A DNA stretch of 64,000 bases from assembly GCF_024614185.1 (NCBI RefSeq), contig NZ_JAHTLF010000008.1, positions 248,001 to 312,000 of the forward strand. The letters are read 5' to 3'. Made by a program: the position numbers and the translations under genes. Origin of the DNA: Nocardioides carbamazepini (GTDB lineage Bacteria; Actinomycetota; Actinomycetes; Propionibacteriales; Nocardioidaceae). The notes under the pieces were generated by a model. That model was not told the origin of the DNA and made no database searches. It saw only the letters and a list, made by a program, of their open reading frames with translations. Positions 17,407 through 25,572 of the stretch are shown here, one piece after another (position 1 is the first letter of the stretch; every line of letters starts with the position of its first letter).

Positions 17407-17886
17407 ATGTCGGCCGAGCATCCCTCGATCACCCGGTTCCGCGACGAGCACCAGCGCCGGGGCGGAACCGGCGAGATCGTCATTCTGCCCGACTCGGTCC
17501 ACACCGCCGCACTCGCCGCCGAGGCACTCGGCTGCGAGGTGGGGGCGATCGCCAACAGTCTGCTCTTCGACGCCGAGGCCACACCGGTCCTCGTCCTCAC
17601 CTCGGGCGCGCACCGGGTGGACACCGCACTCGTCCGCGCGACCATCGGCGGCCCCGAGTTGCGCCGGGCCCAGCCCGACTTCGTCCGCGAGCACACCGGC
17701 CAGGTGATCGGCGGGGTCTCCCCCATCGGCCACCCCGCCCCGGTGCCGACCTATCTCGACTCCTGGCTGCGGCGCCACGACGTCGTCTGGGCCGCGGCCG
17801 GCCACCCCGCGGCGGTCTTCTCGACGACCTACGACGAGCTGCTCGAGCTCACGGGTGCCACTCCGATCGACGTCGCCAGGGACTGA
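17407..17886 (+). CDS. YbaK/ProX-type aminoacyl-tRNA deacylase
   Basis: A 159-residue single-domain protein of the YbaK/aminoacyl-tRNA-associated fold, which hydrolyses mischarged tRNAs in trans. Recognisable are L-G-C-E-V-G-A-I-A-N-S-L-L-F, the V-L-V-L-T-S-G-x-H-R-V-D segment and the conserved G-G-V-S-P-I-G-H loop. The substrate (Cys-, Ala- or other tRNA) cannot be told from sequence. The start is an ATG with no ribosome binding site, likely on a leaderless mRNA. The next gene starts eight bases after its stop, so the two are probably cotranscribed. Confidence 0.88.
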   Translation: MSAEHPSITRFRDEHQRRGGTGEIVILPDSVHTAALAAEALGCEVGAIANSLLFDAEATPVLVLTSGAHRVDTALVRATIGGPELRRAQPDFVREHTGQVIGGVSPIGHPAPVPTYLDSWLRRHDVVWAAAGHPAAVFSTTYDELLELTGATPIDVARD

Positions 17887-17894
17887 GGGACCGC

Positions 17895-19211
17895 ATGTCA
17901 CGGATCGTCGTCGTCGGCGGCGGCCTCGCCGGCATGGCCGCGGCCGCACGGCTGGCCAAGCTCGGCCACGAGGTGGCCCTGCTGGAGGCCTCCCACCAGC
18001 TCGGCGGCGCGATGGCGCCCGTCGAGCGCGACGGCCACGTCTGGGACGCCGGGCCGGCGACGACCCTGCTGCCGGCCACGCTGCGCGACCTGTTCCGCAA
18101 GTCGGGGCGCCCGCTGGAGAAGGAGCTGGGGACCGACCTCGAGCCGCTCCCGGTCCTGCGCGAGCACCGGTTCGCCGACGGCACGTCGGTGCGGCTCCCG
18201 GGCGGCTCCCGGGCCGAGCAGATGGCGGCGTTCGACGAGCTGGGGTCCGGACTCGGCGCGAAGTGGACCGAGCACGTCGACATCTACGGGCCGGTGTGGG
18301 ACGTGCTGCGCCGCCACTACGTGGAGGTGCCCTGGGACCCGCGCACCAAGGGCGCCGTCCCCAAGGAGCTGGACGGGCTGTTCGACATCCGCGAGACGCT
18401 GTACAAGCGGCTGCGGCACGCCTTCCGGGACGAGCGGCTGGCGCTGGTCGCCGGGCACCCGGCCGTCGCCGAGGGGCACGACCTGCGCAATGTGCCGTCC
18501 TGGGTCGGAGTCACCGCGTTCCTCGAGCAGCGCTTCGGCGGCTGGCGGGTCCCCGGCGGGATGGGCCGGATCGTCGGCCTGCTCGCGGCCCGCCTCGAGA
18601 CCCGCGGGGTGCAGCTCCGCACCCGGACCGAGGTGGCGGACCTGGTCGTGCGCGAGGGCCGCGTGGCCGCCGTGCGTACGTCGGAGGGCGACGCCGAGGC
18701 CGACGTGGTGGTGGTGGCCATCGACCCGCGTCGGCTGCCCACCCTGGCGTCGTACGTCGACAAGACGATGCCCGCGATCCCGCCGGTGGTGGCGCACGTC
18801 GGCCTCACCGGCGACCTGCCCGACGTCCCCCACGAGCTGGTGATCCACGAGGAGCCGCTGCTCACCGTCCGGACCGGCGGGATCGCGCCCGACGGCGGCG
18901 CAGCCTGGACCATCCACGGCCGCGGCAAGATCGCCGAGGACCTCCTCGACGCGCTGGCGCGGCACAAGATCGACATCCGCGAGAACGTCGTGACCCGGGT
19001 CGACCTCTCCCCGCGGGACCAGGTCGAGCAGTGGCGCGGCTCGCCGATGGGCGTGCTCTGGCAGGGCCGGGGCACCGTCCGGCGCCGGCTCGGTCCCTCC
19101 ACGCCCCTCGCGGGCGTGTACGCCGCCGGCGCGCACACCGCTCCGGGGGCCGGGGTGCCGTTCGTGACCCAGTCCGCCGCCCTGGTCGCCCAGCTGATCG
19201 GCCCGGCCTGA
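17895..19211 (+). CDS. FAD-dependent oxidoreductase (phytoene-desaturase/amine-oxidase-like)
   Basis: A 438-residue flavoprotein with an N-terminal dinucleotide-binding motif V-V-V-G-G-G-L-A-G-M-A-A-A (residues 5-17) and an acidic end of beta-2 in L-L-E-A-S. The C-terminal FAD-contacting part has G-V-Y-A-A-G-A-H-T followed by G-A-G-V-P-F-V-T-Q-S-A. It belongs to the NAD(P)-binding Rossmann amine oxidase/phytoene desaturase superfamily. A prenyl diphosphate synthase lies 1 kb away, which would suit isoprenoid oxidation, but metF separates them on the other strand and the substrate is unknown. Confidence 0.82.
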   Translation: MSRIVVVGGGLAGMAAAARLAKLGHEVALLEASHQLGGAMAPVERDGHVWDAGPATTLLPATLRDLFRKSGRPLEKELGTDLEPLPVLREHRFADGTSVRLPGGSRAEQMAAFDELGSGLGAKWTEHVDIYGPVWDVLRRHYVEVPWDPRTKGAVPKELDGLFDIRETLYKRLRHAFRDERLALVAGHPAVAEGHDLRNVPSWVGVTAFLEQRFGGWRVPGGMGRIVGLLAARLETRGVQLRTRTEVADLVVREGRVAAVRTSEGDAEADVVVVAIDPRRLPTLASYVDKTMPAIPPVVAHVGLTGDLPDVPHELVIHEEPLLTVRTGGIAPDGGAAWTIHGRGKIAEDLLDALARHKIDIRENVVTRVDLSPRDQVEQWRGSPMGVLWQGRGTVRRRLGPSTPLAGVYAAGAHTAPGAGVPFVTQSAALVAQLIGPA

Positions 19212-19269
19212 GTTCGCTGGTGGGCGGCACCGCGGCGCGAGGAACAGCGACGCGCTCACGCCATCAGAC

Positions 19270-20160
19270 TCAGACCGTGATCTGCAGGGCCTCGAAGATC
19301 TCCAGCGTCGCCTTGGAGCGGTTCAGCGTGTAGAAGTGCAGGCCCGGCGCGCCGCCGGCGAGCAGCTCGTCACACAGCTCGGCGGCCACCGTGATGCCCT
19401 CGGCCCGGACGGCGGCGGGGTCACCGTCGTAGGCACTGATCCGGGCGACGATGTCGTCGGGCACGCTGGTGCCGATCAGCTCGCCCTGGCGGCGGATGGC
19501 GGCCAGGTTCAGGATCGGCATGATGCCCGGCAGGATCGGGATGTCGACACCGCGGTCGCGGACCCGCTCGACCAGCGCGAAGTAGTCGGACGCGCGGAAG
19601 AACATCTGGGTGACGGCGAACTCGGCGCCCGCCCGGGCCTTGGCGACGAGCACGTCGGCGTCGGCGTCGAGCGACTCCGCGGACGGGTGCCCCTCGGGGA
19701 AGGCGGCGATGCCGACCCGGAAGTCGCCGCGCGATCGCGCCAGCTCGACCAGCTCGACCGCGTAGTTGAGTCCGCCGCCGGTCGGGGTCCAGTCGGCGCG
19801 CGGCCCCTCCTGCGGGTCGCCGCGCAGCGCCATGACGTGGCTGACGCCCTCGGCGACGTAGGAGTCGAGGATGCCCTCGAGCTCCTCGCGGGTGTGGCCG
19901 ACGCAGGTCAGGTGCGCCATCGGGATGATCGAGGTCTCCCGCGCGATCCGGCCGGTGATGGCGACGGTCTTGTCCCGGGTGCTGCCCCCGGCGCCGTAGG
20001 TCACCGACACGAAGCTCGGACGGTAGGGCTCGAGCGCGCGGATCGCGTCCCAGAGCTGGGCCTCGCCCGCCTCGTCCTTGGGGGGGAAGAACTCGAAGGA
20101 GAACGAACGGCCGCCCTCGCGGATGATCTCGCCGAGGGAGCGCCCAGCACCGGTGGTCAT
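19270..20160 (-). CDS. metF: Methylenetetrahydrofolate reductase
   Basis: A 296-residue FAD enzyme reducing 5,10-methylene-THF to 5-methyl-THF for methionine synthesis. The TIM-barrel features are visible: F-S-F-E-F-F-P-P-K (catalytic Glu region, about 19-27), V-T-Y-G-A-G-G-S-T near residue 53, H-L-T-C-V, A-L-R-G-D-P near residue 115 and T-Q-M-F-F-R. The ATG at 20160 follows a TAAACT -10 by six bases. It is divergent from the polyprenyl synthase gene, as at Rv2172c-Rv2173. Confidence 0.95.
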   Translation of the reverse strand: MTTGAGRSLGEIIREGGRSFSFEFFPPKDEAGEAQLWDAIRALEPYRPSFVSVTYGAGGSTRDKTVAITGRIARETSIIPMAHLTCVGHTREELEGILDSYVAEGVSHVMALRGDPQEGPRADWTPTGGGLNYAVELVELARSRGDFRVGIAAFPEGHPSAESLDADADVLVAKARAGAEFAVTQMFFRASDYFALVERVRDRGVDIPILPGIMPILNLAAIRRQGELIGTSVPDDIVARISAYDGDPAAVRAEGITVAAELCDELLAGGAPGLHFYTLNRSKATLEIFEALQITV

Positions 20161-20166
20161 GGGCGC

Positions 20167-20228
20167 AGTTTAGGTGCCTGGACGGGGGCGGGGCCGGGCA
20201 TCTCGCCGATCTCGGGTGTCACTAGGCT
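20167..20228. promoter_or_regulatory. Divergent leaderless promoters for metF and the polyprenyl synthase gene
   Basis: In the 75 bases between the two genes, TAAACT (minus, 20172-20167) lies six bases before the metF ATG. TAGGCT (plus, 20223-20228) lies seven bases before the GTG at 20236. Neither start has a good Shine-Dalgarno sequence. Confidence 0.5.
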
Positions 20229-20235
20229 CACTCGG

Positions 20236-21324
20236 GTGACACAGCAGGCGTGGGACCCGACCGCATTCCGGACCGAGGTCCAGGCCACCCTCGACGCGTT
20301 CCTGGCCGACCAGGCCACCCGGCTGACGCCGCTCGGCGGCGATGCCGCGCGGCTGCTGTCCGAGGCGCGGGTGACCGTCACCGGCGGCAAGCGCTTCCGG
20401 GCGGCGTTCTGCCACTGGGGGTACGCCGCGCTCGCGGGCGCGCCGGCGGGCGGCGACGCCGACGCGGTGCGACGGGCGGCGGCCGCGCTCGAGCTGCTCC
20501 ACGCCAGCGCGCTCGTCCATGACGACCTGATGGACGCCTCCGACACCCGCCGCGGCCGCTCCGCGACCCACCGCACCTTCGAGCGCGCGCACCGCGCGGA
20601 CGGCTGGCGCGGCGACCCCGAGCAGTACGGCGCCGCGGCCGCGATCCTGCTCGGCGACCTGCTGCTGTCCTGGTCCGACGAGCTCCTGCGCCGTTGCGGA
20701 CTGGGCTGGGACCGGGTCGGGCCCGCCCTCGAGGTGTTCGACCTGTGCCGCTCCGAGGTGATCGCCGGCCAGTTCCTGGACGTGTCGGTGCAGGCCCGCG
20801 GCCGGGCCGACGTCGCGCAGGCGATGACCGTGTTGCGCTACAAGTCCGCGAAGTACTCCATCGAGCGGCCGATCCACGTCGGCGCCGCGCTTGCCGGGGC
20901 CGACGCGGCCACCCTGGACCGGCTCAGCGCCTTCGGCCTCCCGCTCGGCGAGGCGTTCCAGCTGCGCGACGACCTGCTCGGCGTGTTCGGCGACCCCGCC
21001 GCGACCGGGAAGCCCGCGGGCGACGACCTCGTCGAGGGCAAGCGGACGGTGCTCGTCGCGCTCGCCCTCGCGAAGGCCGCCCCCGCCGACGCCGAGCGGC
21101 TCGACGCCGCCCTCGGCACGGCCCTCACCGAGGCGGAGGTCGCCGACCTGCGCGCGATCATCGACGGCTGCGGCGCGCGCGCCGAGGTCGAGACGATGAT
21201 CGACGACCTCGCCAGCCAGGCGGTCGACGCCCTCCGCCGCGGCCAGGCCGAGGCGGGTTGGGACGCCGAGGCGTGCCGGGCGCTCGAGCAGCTCGCCGCC
21301 GCGGCGACCCGCCGGACCCGCTGA
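20236..21324 (+). CDS. Polyprenyl (geranylgeranyl-type) diphosphate synthase
   Basis: A 362-residue trans-isoprenyl diphosphate synthase making C15-C20 or longer allylic diphosphates from IPP. The first Asp-rich motif H-D-D-L-M-D is at residues 95-100 with R-R-G downstream; the second is R-D-D-L-L-G-V-F-G-D near residue 245. The G-G-K-R-F-R substrate motif starts at residue 50. Two small residues plus Leu (A-L-V) before the first motif do not fix product length. The GTG at 20236 was chosen over longer frames because it begins the family N-terminus and sits behind a -10. It is the syntenic counterpart of idsA2. Confidence 0.93.
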   Translation: MTQQAWDPTAFRTEVQATLDAFLADQATRLTPLGGDAARLLSEARVTVTGGKRFRAAFCHWGYAALAGAPAGGDADAVRRAAAALELLHASALVHDDLMDASDTRRGRSATHRTFERAHRADGWRGDPEQYGAAAAILLGDLLLSWSDELLRRCGLGWDRVGPALEVFDLCRSEVIAGQFLDVSVQARGRADVAQAMTVLRYKSAKYSIERPIHVGAALAGADAATLDRLSAFGLPLGEAFQLRDDLLGVFGDPAATGKPAGDDLVEGKRTVLVALALAKAAPADAERLDAALGTALTEAEVADLRAIIDGCGARAEVETMIDDLASQAVDALRRGQAEAGWDAEACRALEQLAAAATRRTR

Positions 21325-21327
21325 GCC

Positions 21328-21741
21328 CTACGCCAGCAGCGGTACGACGTCGACCGGGCCGGGGCCGCGCAACAGCACCTCGAGGGCCGGATCGGCCAGG
21401 GCGCGCCGGCCGAGCACGTCGGTCACGACGCCGAACCACCGCGGCTGCGCGCGAGCGAAGCCGGACCACGCGTCCCACAGCAGCACGGTGCGACCGGGCA
21501 GGTCGCGCAGGCAGTCGTTGAGGGCGTCCAGGTTGGCGCCGTAGTGGTCCGGGAACGCCAGCGCGCTCCCGATCACCCGCAGTACGTCGGCGCGGTCCTC
21601 GAGACCGGCCCCGTCGACGTACCCGAAGCCCCAGTCGGCACGCTCGACCGCGTGCCGCACCACGGCGACGTCGAGCGCCGACTCCCACCGGTGGACGCCG
21701 GGCGTGTGGCGTCCGGCCAGGACCGCCGCGAGACCGCTCAT
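21328..21741 (-). CDS. Barstar-like ribonuclease inhibitor
   Basis: A 137-residue barstar-family protein. The core (about 25-110) reads W-G-F-G-Y-V-D-G-A-G-L-E-D-R-A-D-V-L...F-P-D-H-Y-G-A-N-L-D-A-L-N-D-C-L-R-D, the barstar helix-loop with its Tyr, Asn, Asp and Trp contacts. Barstars bind and block barnase/RNase Sa-type enzymes. The RNase gene lies directly upstream in the same direction, so this is its likely immunity protein. I chose the ATG at 21741; residues encoded upstream in the same frame lack similarity. Confidence 0.87.
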   Translation of the reverse strand: MSGLAAVLAGRHTPGVHRWESALDVAVVRHAVERADWGFGYVDGAGLEDRADVLRVIGSALAFPDHYGANLDALNDCLRDLPGRTVLLWDAWSGFARAQPRWFGVVTDVLGRRALADPALEVLLRGPGPVDVVPLLA

Positions 21742-21815
21742 CTCCGGGGTCCCCGCGACGTTGTGTGCTGGAGGAGCGAGGCGGGGGAAGCGCAGAACTT
21801 CGTGGGGTGGTTCAT
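21738..21815 (-). CDS. Possible 25-codon coupling ORF between RNase and barstar genes
   Basis: An ATG at 21815 overlaps the RNase stop (ATGA). The frame runs 25 codons and its TGA overlaps the barstar ATG (ATGA) at 21741. The peptide begins M-N-H-P-T-K-F-C-A and ends G-P-R-R, with no recognisable family. Such a chain of overlaps could couple inhibitor translation to toxin translation, or be chance. Confidence 0.3.
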   Translation of the reverse strand: MNHPTKFCASPASLLQHTTSRGPRR

Positions 21816-22288
21816 CCGCTCTCCCAGATCCGCTCGAAGGACTCGTAGTGGTCCGCGGTCCAGTAGAGCTCACCGCCGTCGCCGGCGATGATCCGCCGGG
21901 CGCCGCGGTGGTCGAGGCCGGGCGTGCCGACGGTGTACTCCGCGTAGTAGCCCCGGGCCCGGTCCGGCAGCAGGCCCTCGAGGTTCCCGAAGGTCGAGCC
22001 GTCCTTGCCGGGGTACGGGAACGGTCCGCCGGCCGCGATCAGCTCGACTGTCTCCGCCGCCTCCCGCGGAAGGGTGCGGAGCGCCACATAGGGGACGCCG
22101 TCCTCGTCGGCCTCCGGCATCTGCTCGTGCGTGGCGGTCGGCGAGGATGCCGCGCTCGCGGGGTCCGTGGTGCGCGAGGACGCCGGGTCGTCGGCGCCAC
22201 GGGACTGCAGCCACCACACGCCGACCAGCAGGACCACGGTGACGACCGTGGAGACGACCTGGGTCGTCCGGCGGCTCAGGCGGGGCAC
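21812..22288 (-). CDS. Secreted or membrane-anchored guanyl-type ribonuclease (RNase Sa/barnase family)
   Basis: A 158-residue protein: short basic start, one hydrophobic helix (residues about 10-27), a Ser/Thr/Ala linker and a C-terminal microbial RNase domain (about 65-155). The catalytic set of RNase Sa is present: Glu117 in Y-Y-A-E-Y-T-V, Arg132 in R-R-I-I and His147 in A-D-H-Y, together with the substrate-site T-F-G-N-L-E and L-P segments. It should cleave RNA after G outside the cell or at the membrane. The GTG at 22288 starts 20 bases after the Rv2175c-like stop. The barstar gene follows. Confidence 0.87.
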   Translation of the reverse strand: MPRLSRRTTQVVSTVVTVVLLVGVWWLQSRGADDPASSRTTDPASAASSPTATHEQMPEADEDGVPYVALRTLPREAAETVELIAAGGPFPYPGKDGSTFGNLEGLLPDRARGYYAEYTVGTPGLDHRGARRIIAGDGGELYWTADHYESFERIWESG

Positions 22289-22307
22289 GACGGGCTCGGT
22301 CCGGCCT

Positions 22308-22679
22308 TCAGAGCGCGAGCGCCTGCGCGCGACGCTTGACCTCGGCACCGCGGTTCTCGCGCAGCGCGTCGATCGGGCGGCCGGGCAGGTCGGCGTCGAG
22401 GAAGATCCAGGCGATGCACTCGCGGTCGTCGAAGCCGTTGTCGTGGAGGACGGTCAGCAGGCCCGGGAGGCCCTTGACCGGCTCACCGTCGACGAGGAAG
22501 AGTGCCGGGATCCCTTGCGGGCGGCCGGCGCCGGGCTTCGCCGCGGCGAGCTCGTGGTCGCGCACCATGGTGCGCACCTTGGCAGCGGTGACGCCGATCT
22601 CGGCGGCGGCCTGGTCCCAGTCCAGCCAGTCCTCGACGAGGGCGGCGAGGTCGTGGTCGGCCAGTCGCGGTTCGCTCAT
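22308..22679 (-). CDS. Rv2175c-like winged-helix DNA-binding protein
   Basis: A 123-residue protein with an N-terminal helix-turn-helix (W-D-Q-A-A-A-E-I-G-V-T-A-A-K-V-R-T-M-V) and the Rv2175c C-terminal region (L-P-G-L-L-T-V-L-H-D-N-G-F-D-D-R-E...W-I-F). In M. tuberculosis Rv2175c is a DNA-binding substrate of PknL, whose gene is divergent and adjacent. The same arrangement is seen here with the PASTA kinase gene at 22827. The N-terminal Thr that is phosphorylated in Rv2175c is not obvious. ATG 22679. Confidence 0.87.
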   Translation of the reverse strand: MSEPRLADHDLAALVEDWLDWDQAAAEIGVTAAKVRTMVRDHELAAAKPGAGRPQGIPALFLVDGEPVKGLPGLLTVLHDNGFDDRECIAWIFLDADLPGRPIDALRENRGAEVKRRAQALAL

Positions 22680-22826
22680 GGGACCATCCTCTCCCACCGG
22701 CCGCCCGGGTGGCGGCCCGGATCCGTCCCTCGGCGTGGCTGCGGTCTGACGTGGCCCCTCCCCGTACCATGGTCGTTCCGGTCACTTCCCCGGCCGGGCC
22801 AGAAGAACATGCACAGGAGGGTCGCT

Positions 22827-24932
22827 GTGCACGAAGACCAGCGCGTTCGTGGCGCCGCCGCCGCGCGCCGTGGCGACCCCTCGCCGGGCCGATCGCCGCG
22901 GGTGGAGGACCATCAGTACGGCCGCCTGCTCGACGGGCGGTACCGGATCGGCGTCCGGATCGCCCGCGGTGGCATGGCCAGCGTCTACGAGGCCGTCGAC
23001 ACCCGGCTGGACCGCACGGTCGCGGTCAAGATCATGCATCCCGGTCTCGGCGATGCGACGACGCACGAGGACGAGTCGTTCGCGCGCCGGTTCGTGAGCG
23101 AGGCCAAGGCCGCCGCCCGGCTCTCCCATCCGCACGTGGTGGCCGTGTTCGACCAGGGCCGCGACGACAGCGACGGCACCGTCTACCTCGTCATGGAGTA
23201 CGTCCCGGGCCACACCCTGCGCGACACCATCGGCAAGGAGGCACCGATGGTGCCGGAGCGCGCGCTGGCGCTGCTCGACCCGATCCTCTCCGCGCTCGGA
23301 GCCGCCCACCGCGCGGGCCTGATCCACCGCGACGTGAAGCCCGAGAACGTCCTCATCGCCACCGATCCCCCTTCGGGTGCGACCCGGATCAAGGTCGCCG
23401 ACTTCGGCCTGGCCAAGGCGGTCAGCGCCGACACGCAGCACACCGCGACCAACGGCGTCCTCATCGGCACGGTGTCCTATCTCGCCCCCGAGCTGGTCGT
23501 CGAGCAGCGGGCCGACGCCCGCGCCGACGTGTACGCCGCCGGCGTGATCCTGTTCGAGCTGCTGACCGGCACCAAGCCCCACACCGGGGAGACGCCGATC
23601 GCGGTGGCCTACCGCCACGTCCACGAGGACGTGCCGCGTCCGTCGACGGTGGTGCCGGGGATCCCCGACTACGTCGACGCGCTCGTGATCCGGGCGACCA
23701 CCCGCGACGCCAGCCTGCGCCCGGCTGACGCCACGGTCCTGCTGCATCACGTGCGCAGGGTCGCCCAGGCGCTCCACGACGGCGTCCGCGAGGACCCGGA
23801 GCTGGTGGCCGACCTGCTGCCCGCGGCCCGCGTGGTCGAACCCGACTCCCCCATCGGCGTCGGCGGCGACACGACCCCGGAGCCGGTGAGCTCGCTGTGG
23901 GAGGGTCTGCCCGACCTGGTCGCCGAGCAGCCACCCGCGCAGCGGGCCGCCGTCCGTCCGCCACCGCCGCCGGCATCGCACGAACAGACCTCGGTCATCG
24001 CCGAGCAGCCCGCCGCGCCGCCGAGGAGGAAGCGGCGCCGCAGGCGCATCGCGCTCGCGCTGGTCCTCGTCGTGCTCGCGGCCGCCATCGGCGGCACGGC
24101 GTGGTGGGTCGGCTGGGGCCGCTTCACCACGACGCCCGGCGTGGTCGGCCTCGAGCGGGCCGCCGCCCAGGCCGAGCTCGAGAAGGCCGGACTGAGCGTC
24201 ACGGTCGGCGACGAGGTCTACTCCGAGAGCGTCGAGAAGGGCGTGGTCATCTCCACCGACCCCCGACCGGGCGATCGGATCCTGCCCGACGGGGAGGTGG
24301 CCCTGACCGTCTCCCTCGGCAAGGAGCGCTATGACGTCCCCGACCTCACCGGCAAGACCGTCGCCGAGGCGGAGGCCGCCCTCGCGGAGGTGAGGTTCGT
24401 CGCCGGCCAGCCCGTCGAGCGCTGGTCGGAGACCGTCGAGGCCGGCCGCGTGATCCAGAGCCAGCCCGCCTTCGGCACCCCCGAGGCGGCCGCCCTGCCC
24501 GTCGGCACCTCGGTGACCCTGGTGGTCTCCAAGGGCCGCAAGCCGATCACGGTCCGCAGCTTCGTCGGCAAGGACGCCGACAAGGCGACCCAGGCGCTGG
24601 AGAAGAAGGGCCTGAAGGTCGAGGTCACCGAGGAGAGGTACAGCGACGACGTCGCCGAGGGCAGGATCATCAGCCAGTCCCCCGACTCCGGCACCCTCTT
24701 CAAGAGCGACACGGTCCAGCTCGTCGTGTCGAAGGGCCCCGAGCTCGTCACGGTGCCCTCGGTCCGGCTCAAGTCGACCGACGACGCCGTCGCCCTGCTG
24801 GAGGGCCTGGGGCTCGTCGTGAAGATCGAGCGTGCTGACATCTACATCAACGGCAGCGTGGCCTGGAGCACCAGCCCCGGCGGCGGCAGCAAGGTGCGCA
24901 AGGGCAGCACCGTCGTCCTCGACGTCGTCTGA
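22827..24932 (+). CDS. PASTA-domain Ser/Thr protein kinase (at the PknL position)
   Basis: A 701-residue transmembrane kinase. The kinase domain occupies about 38-310: glycine loop I-A-R-G-G-M-A-S-V-Y, Lys68 in V-A-V-K, H-R-D-V-K-P-E-N (Asp169), D-F-G and an A-P-E motif. Then come a proline-rich juxtamembrane region, a membrane helix after a run of Arg/Lys (about 405-430) and four extracellular PASTA repeats (about 435-701). PASTA domains sense muropeptides or lipid II. The GTG at 22827 has AGGAGG six bases upstream; an ATG 18 bases earlier lacks this. M. tuberculosis PknL lacks PASTA domains as I recall, so this protein looks like PknB in the PknL location. Confidence 0.95.
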   Translation: MHEDQRVRGAAAARRGDPSPGRSPRVEDHQYGRLLDGRYRIGVRIARGGMASVYEAVDTRLDRTVAVKIMHPGLGDATTHEDESFARRFVSEAKAAARLSHPHVVAVFDQGRDDSDGTVYLVMEYVPGHTLRDTIGKEAPMVPERALALLDPILSALGAAHRAGLIHRDVKPENVLIATDPPSGATRIKVADFGLAKAVSADTQHTATNGVLIGTVSYLAPELVVEQRADARADVYAAGVILFELLTGTKPHTGETPIAVAYRHVHEDVPRPSTVVPGIPDYVDALVIRATTRDASLRPADATVLLHHVRRVAQALHDGVREDPELVADLLPAARVVEPDSPIGVGGDTTPEPVSSLWEGLPDLVAEQPPAQRAAVRPPPPPASHEQTSVIAEQPAAPPRRKRRRRRIALALVLVVLAAAIGGTAWWVGWGRFTTTPGVVGLERAAAQAELEKAGLSVTVGDEVYSESVEKGVVISTDPRPGDRILPDGEVALTVSLGKERYDVPDLTGKTVAEAEAALAEVRFVAGQPVERWSETVEAGRVIQSQPAFGTPEAAALPVGTSVTLVVSKGRKPITVRSFVGKDADKATQALEKKGLKVEVTEERYSDDVAEGRIISQSPDSGTLFKSDTVQLVVSKGPELVTVPSVRLKSTDDAVALLEGLGLVVKIERADIYINGSVAWSTSPGGGSKVRKGSTVVLDVV

Positions 24933-25020
24933 CCGCCACGCGGTCCGGCAGGTGGGACTGGTCAACCGGGGCGGACAGGCGCACCATGGACGTGGGGGGA
25001 CCCAACCCTACGGAGTCGAC

Positions 25021-25503
25021 ATGGCCGGTCACATCATCCACGTGCATGCCACCATCCCTGCTCCGCCGGAGCAGGTCTGGGACGTCATCACCGACATCGC
25101 CCACGCTGACGACGTGCTGCGCAGCGTCAGCGGGACCGAGGTCCTCACCGAGGGCGGGTACGCCGTCGGCACCGCCTGGCGCGAGCGCCGCACCCTGTTC
25201 GGGCACCACGGCCCGGAGGAGCTCCAGGTGGTCGAGTCCGAGCCGCCACGCCGTACCGTCGTCGAGGCCGAGGTCGGCAACGACGTGATCCGCACCGCCT
25301 ACCGCCTCACCCCGTCCGACCCGGACGCGACGGGCACCCGGCTGGCGATGACGACCACGGTGGAGATGAGCCACCGGTCCGCGCTGTCGCGCGCCCTGTG
25401 GGCGATGTTCGGGGGGTTCAGCTACGACCGCACCCGCAAGGTCCTCGAGCACGACCTGGAGGACATCGAGGCCGAGGCGTGCCGGCGGGCGACCTCGGCC
25501 TGA
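25021..25503 (+). CDS. SRPBCC (START-like) family protein
   Basis: A 160-residue protein with the polyketide cyclase/START-like fold: I-P-A-P-P-E-Q-V-W-D-V-I-T-D-I near the N-terminus, alternating beta strands, and a long amphipathic C-terminal helix (about 130-155). Such domains bind hydrophobic ligands; no ligand can be named. The ATG at 25021 is 88 bases after the kinase stop. Confidence 0.85.
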   Translation: MAGHIIHVHATIPAPPEQVWDVITDIAHADDVLRSVSGTEVLTEGGYAVGTAWRERRTLFGHHGPEELQVVESEPPRRTVVEAEVGNDVIRTAYRLTPSDPDATGTRLAMTTTVEMSHRSALSRALWAMFGGFSYDRTRKVLEHDLEDIEAEACRRATSA

Positions 25504-25572
25504 TCCGCGAGATCCGCGTGATCCTCCGGTTCTGACACGTCGCGGGGCCCTCGGGGTACGGTGAGCCCCGCG

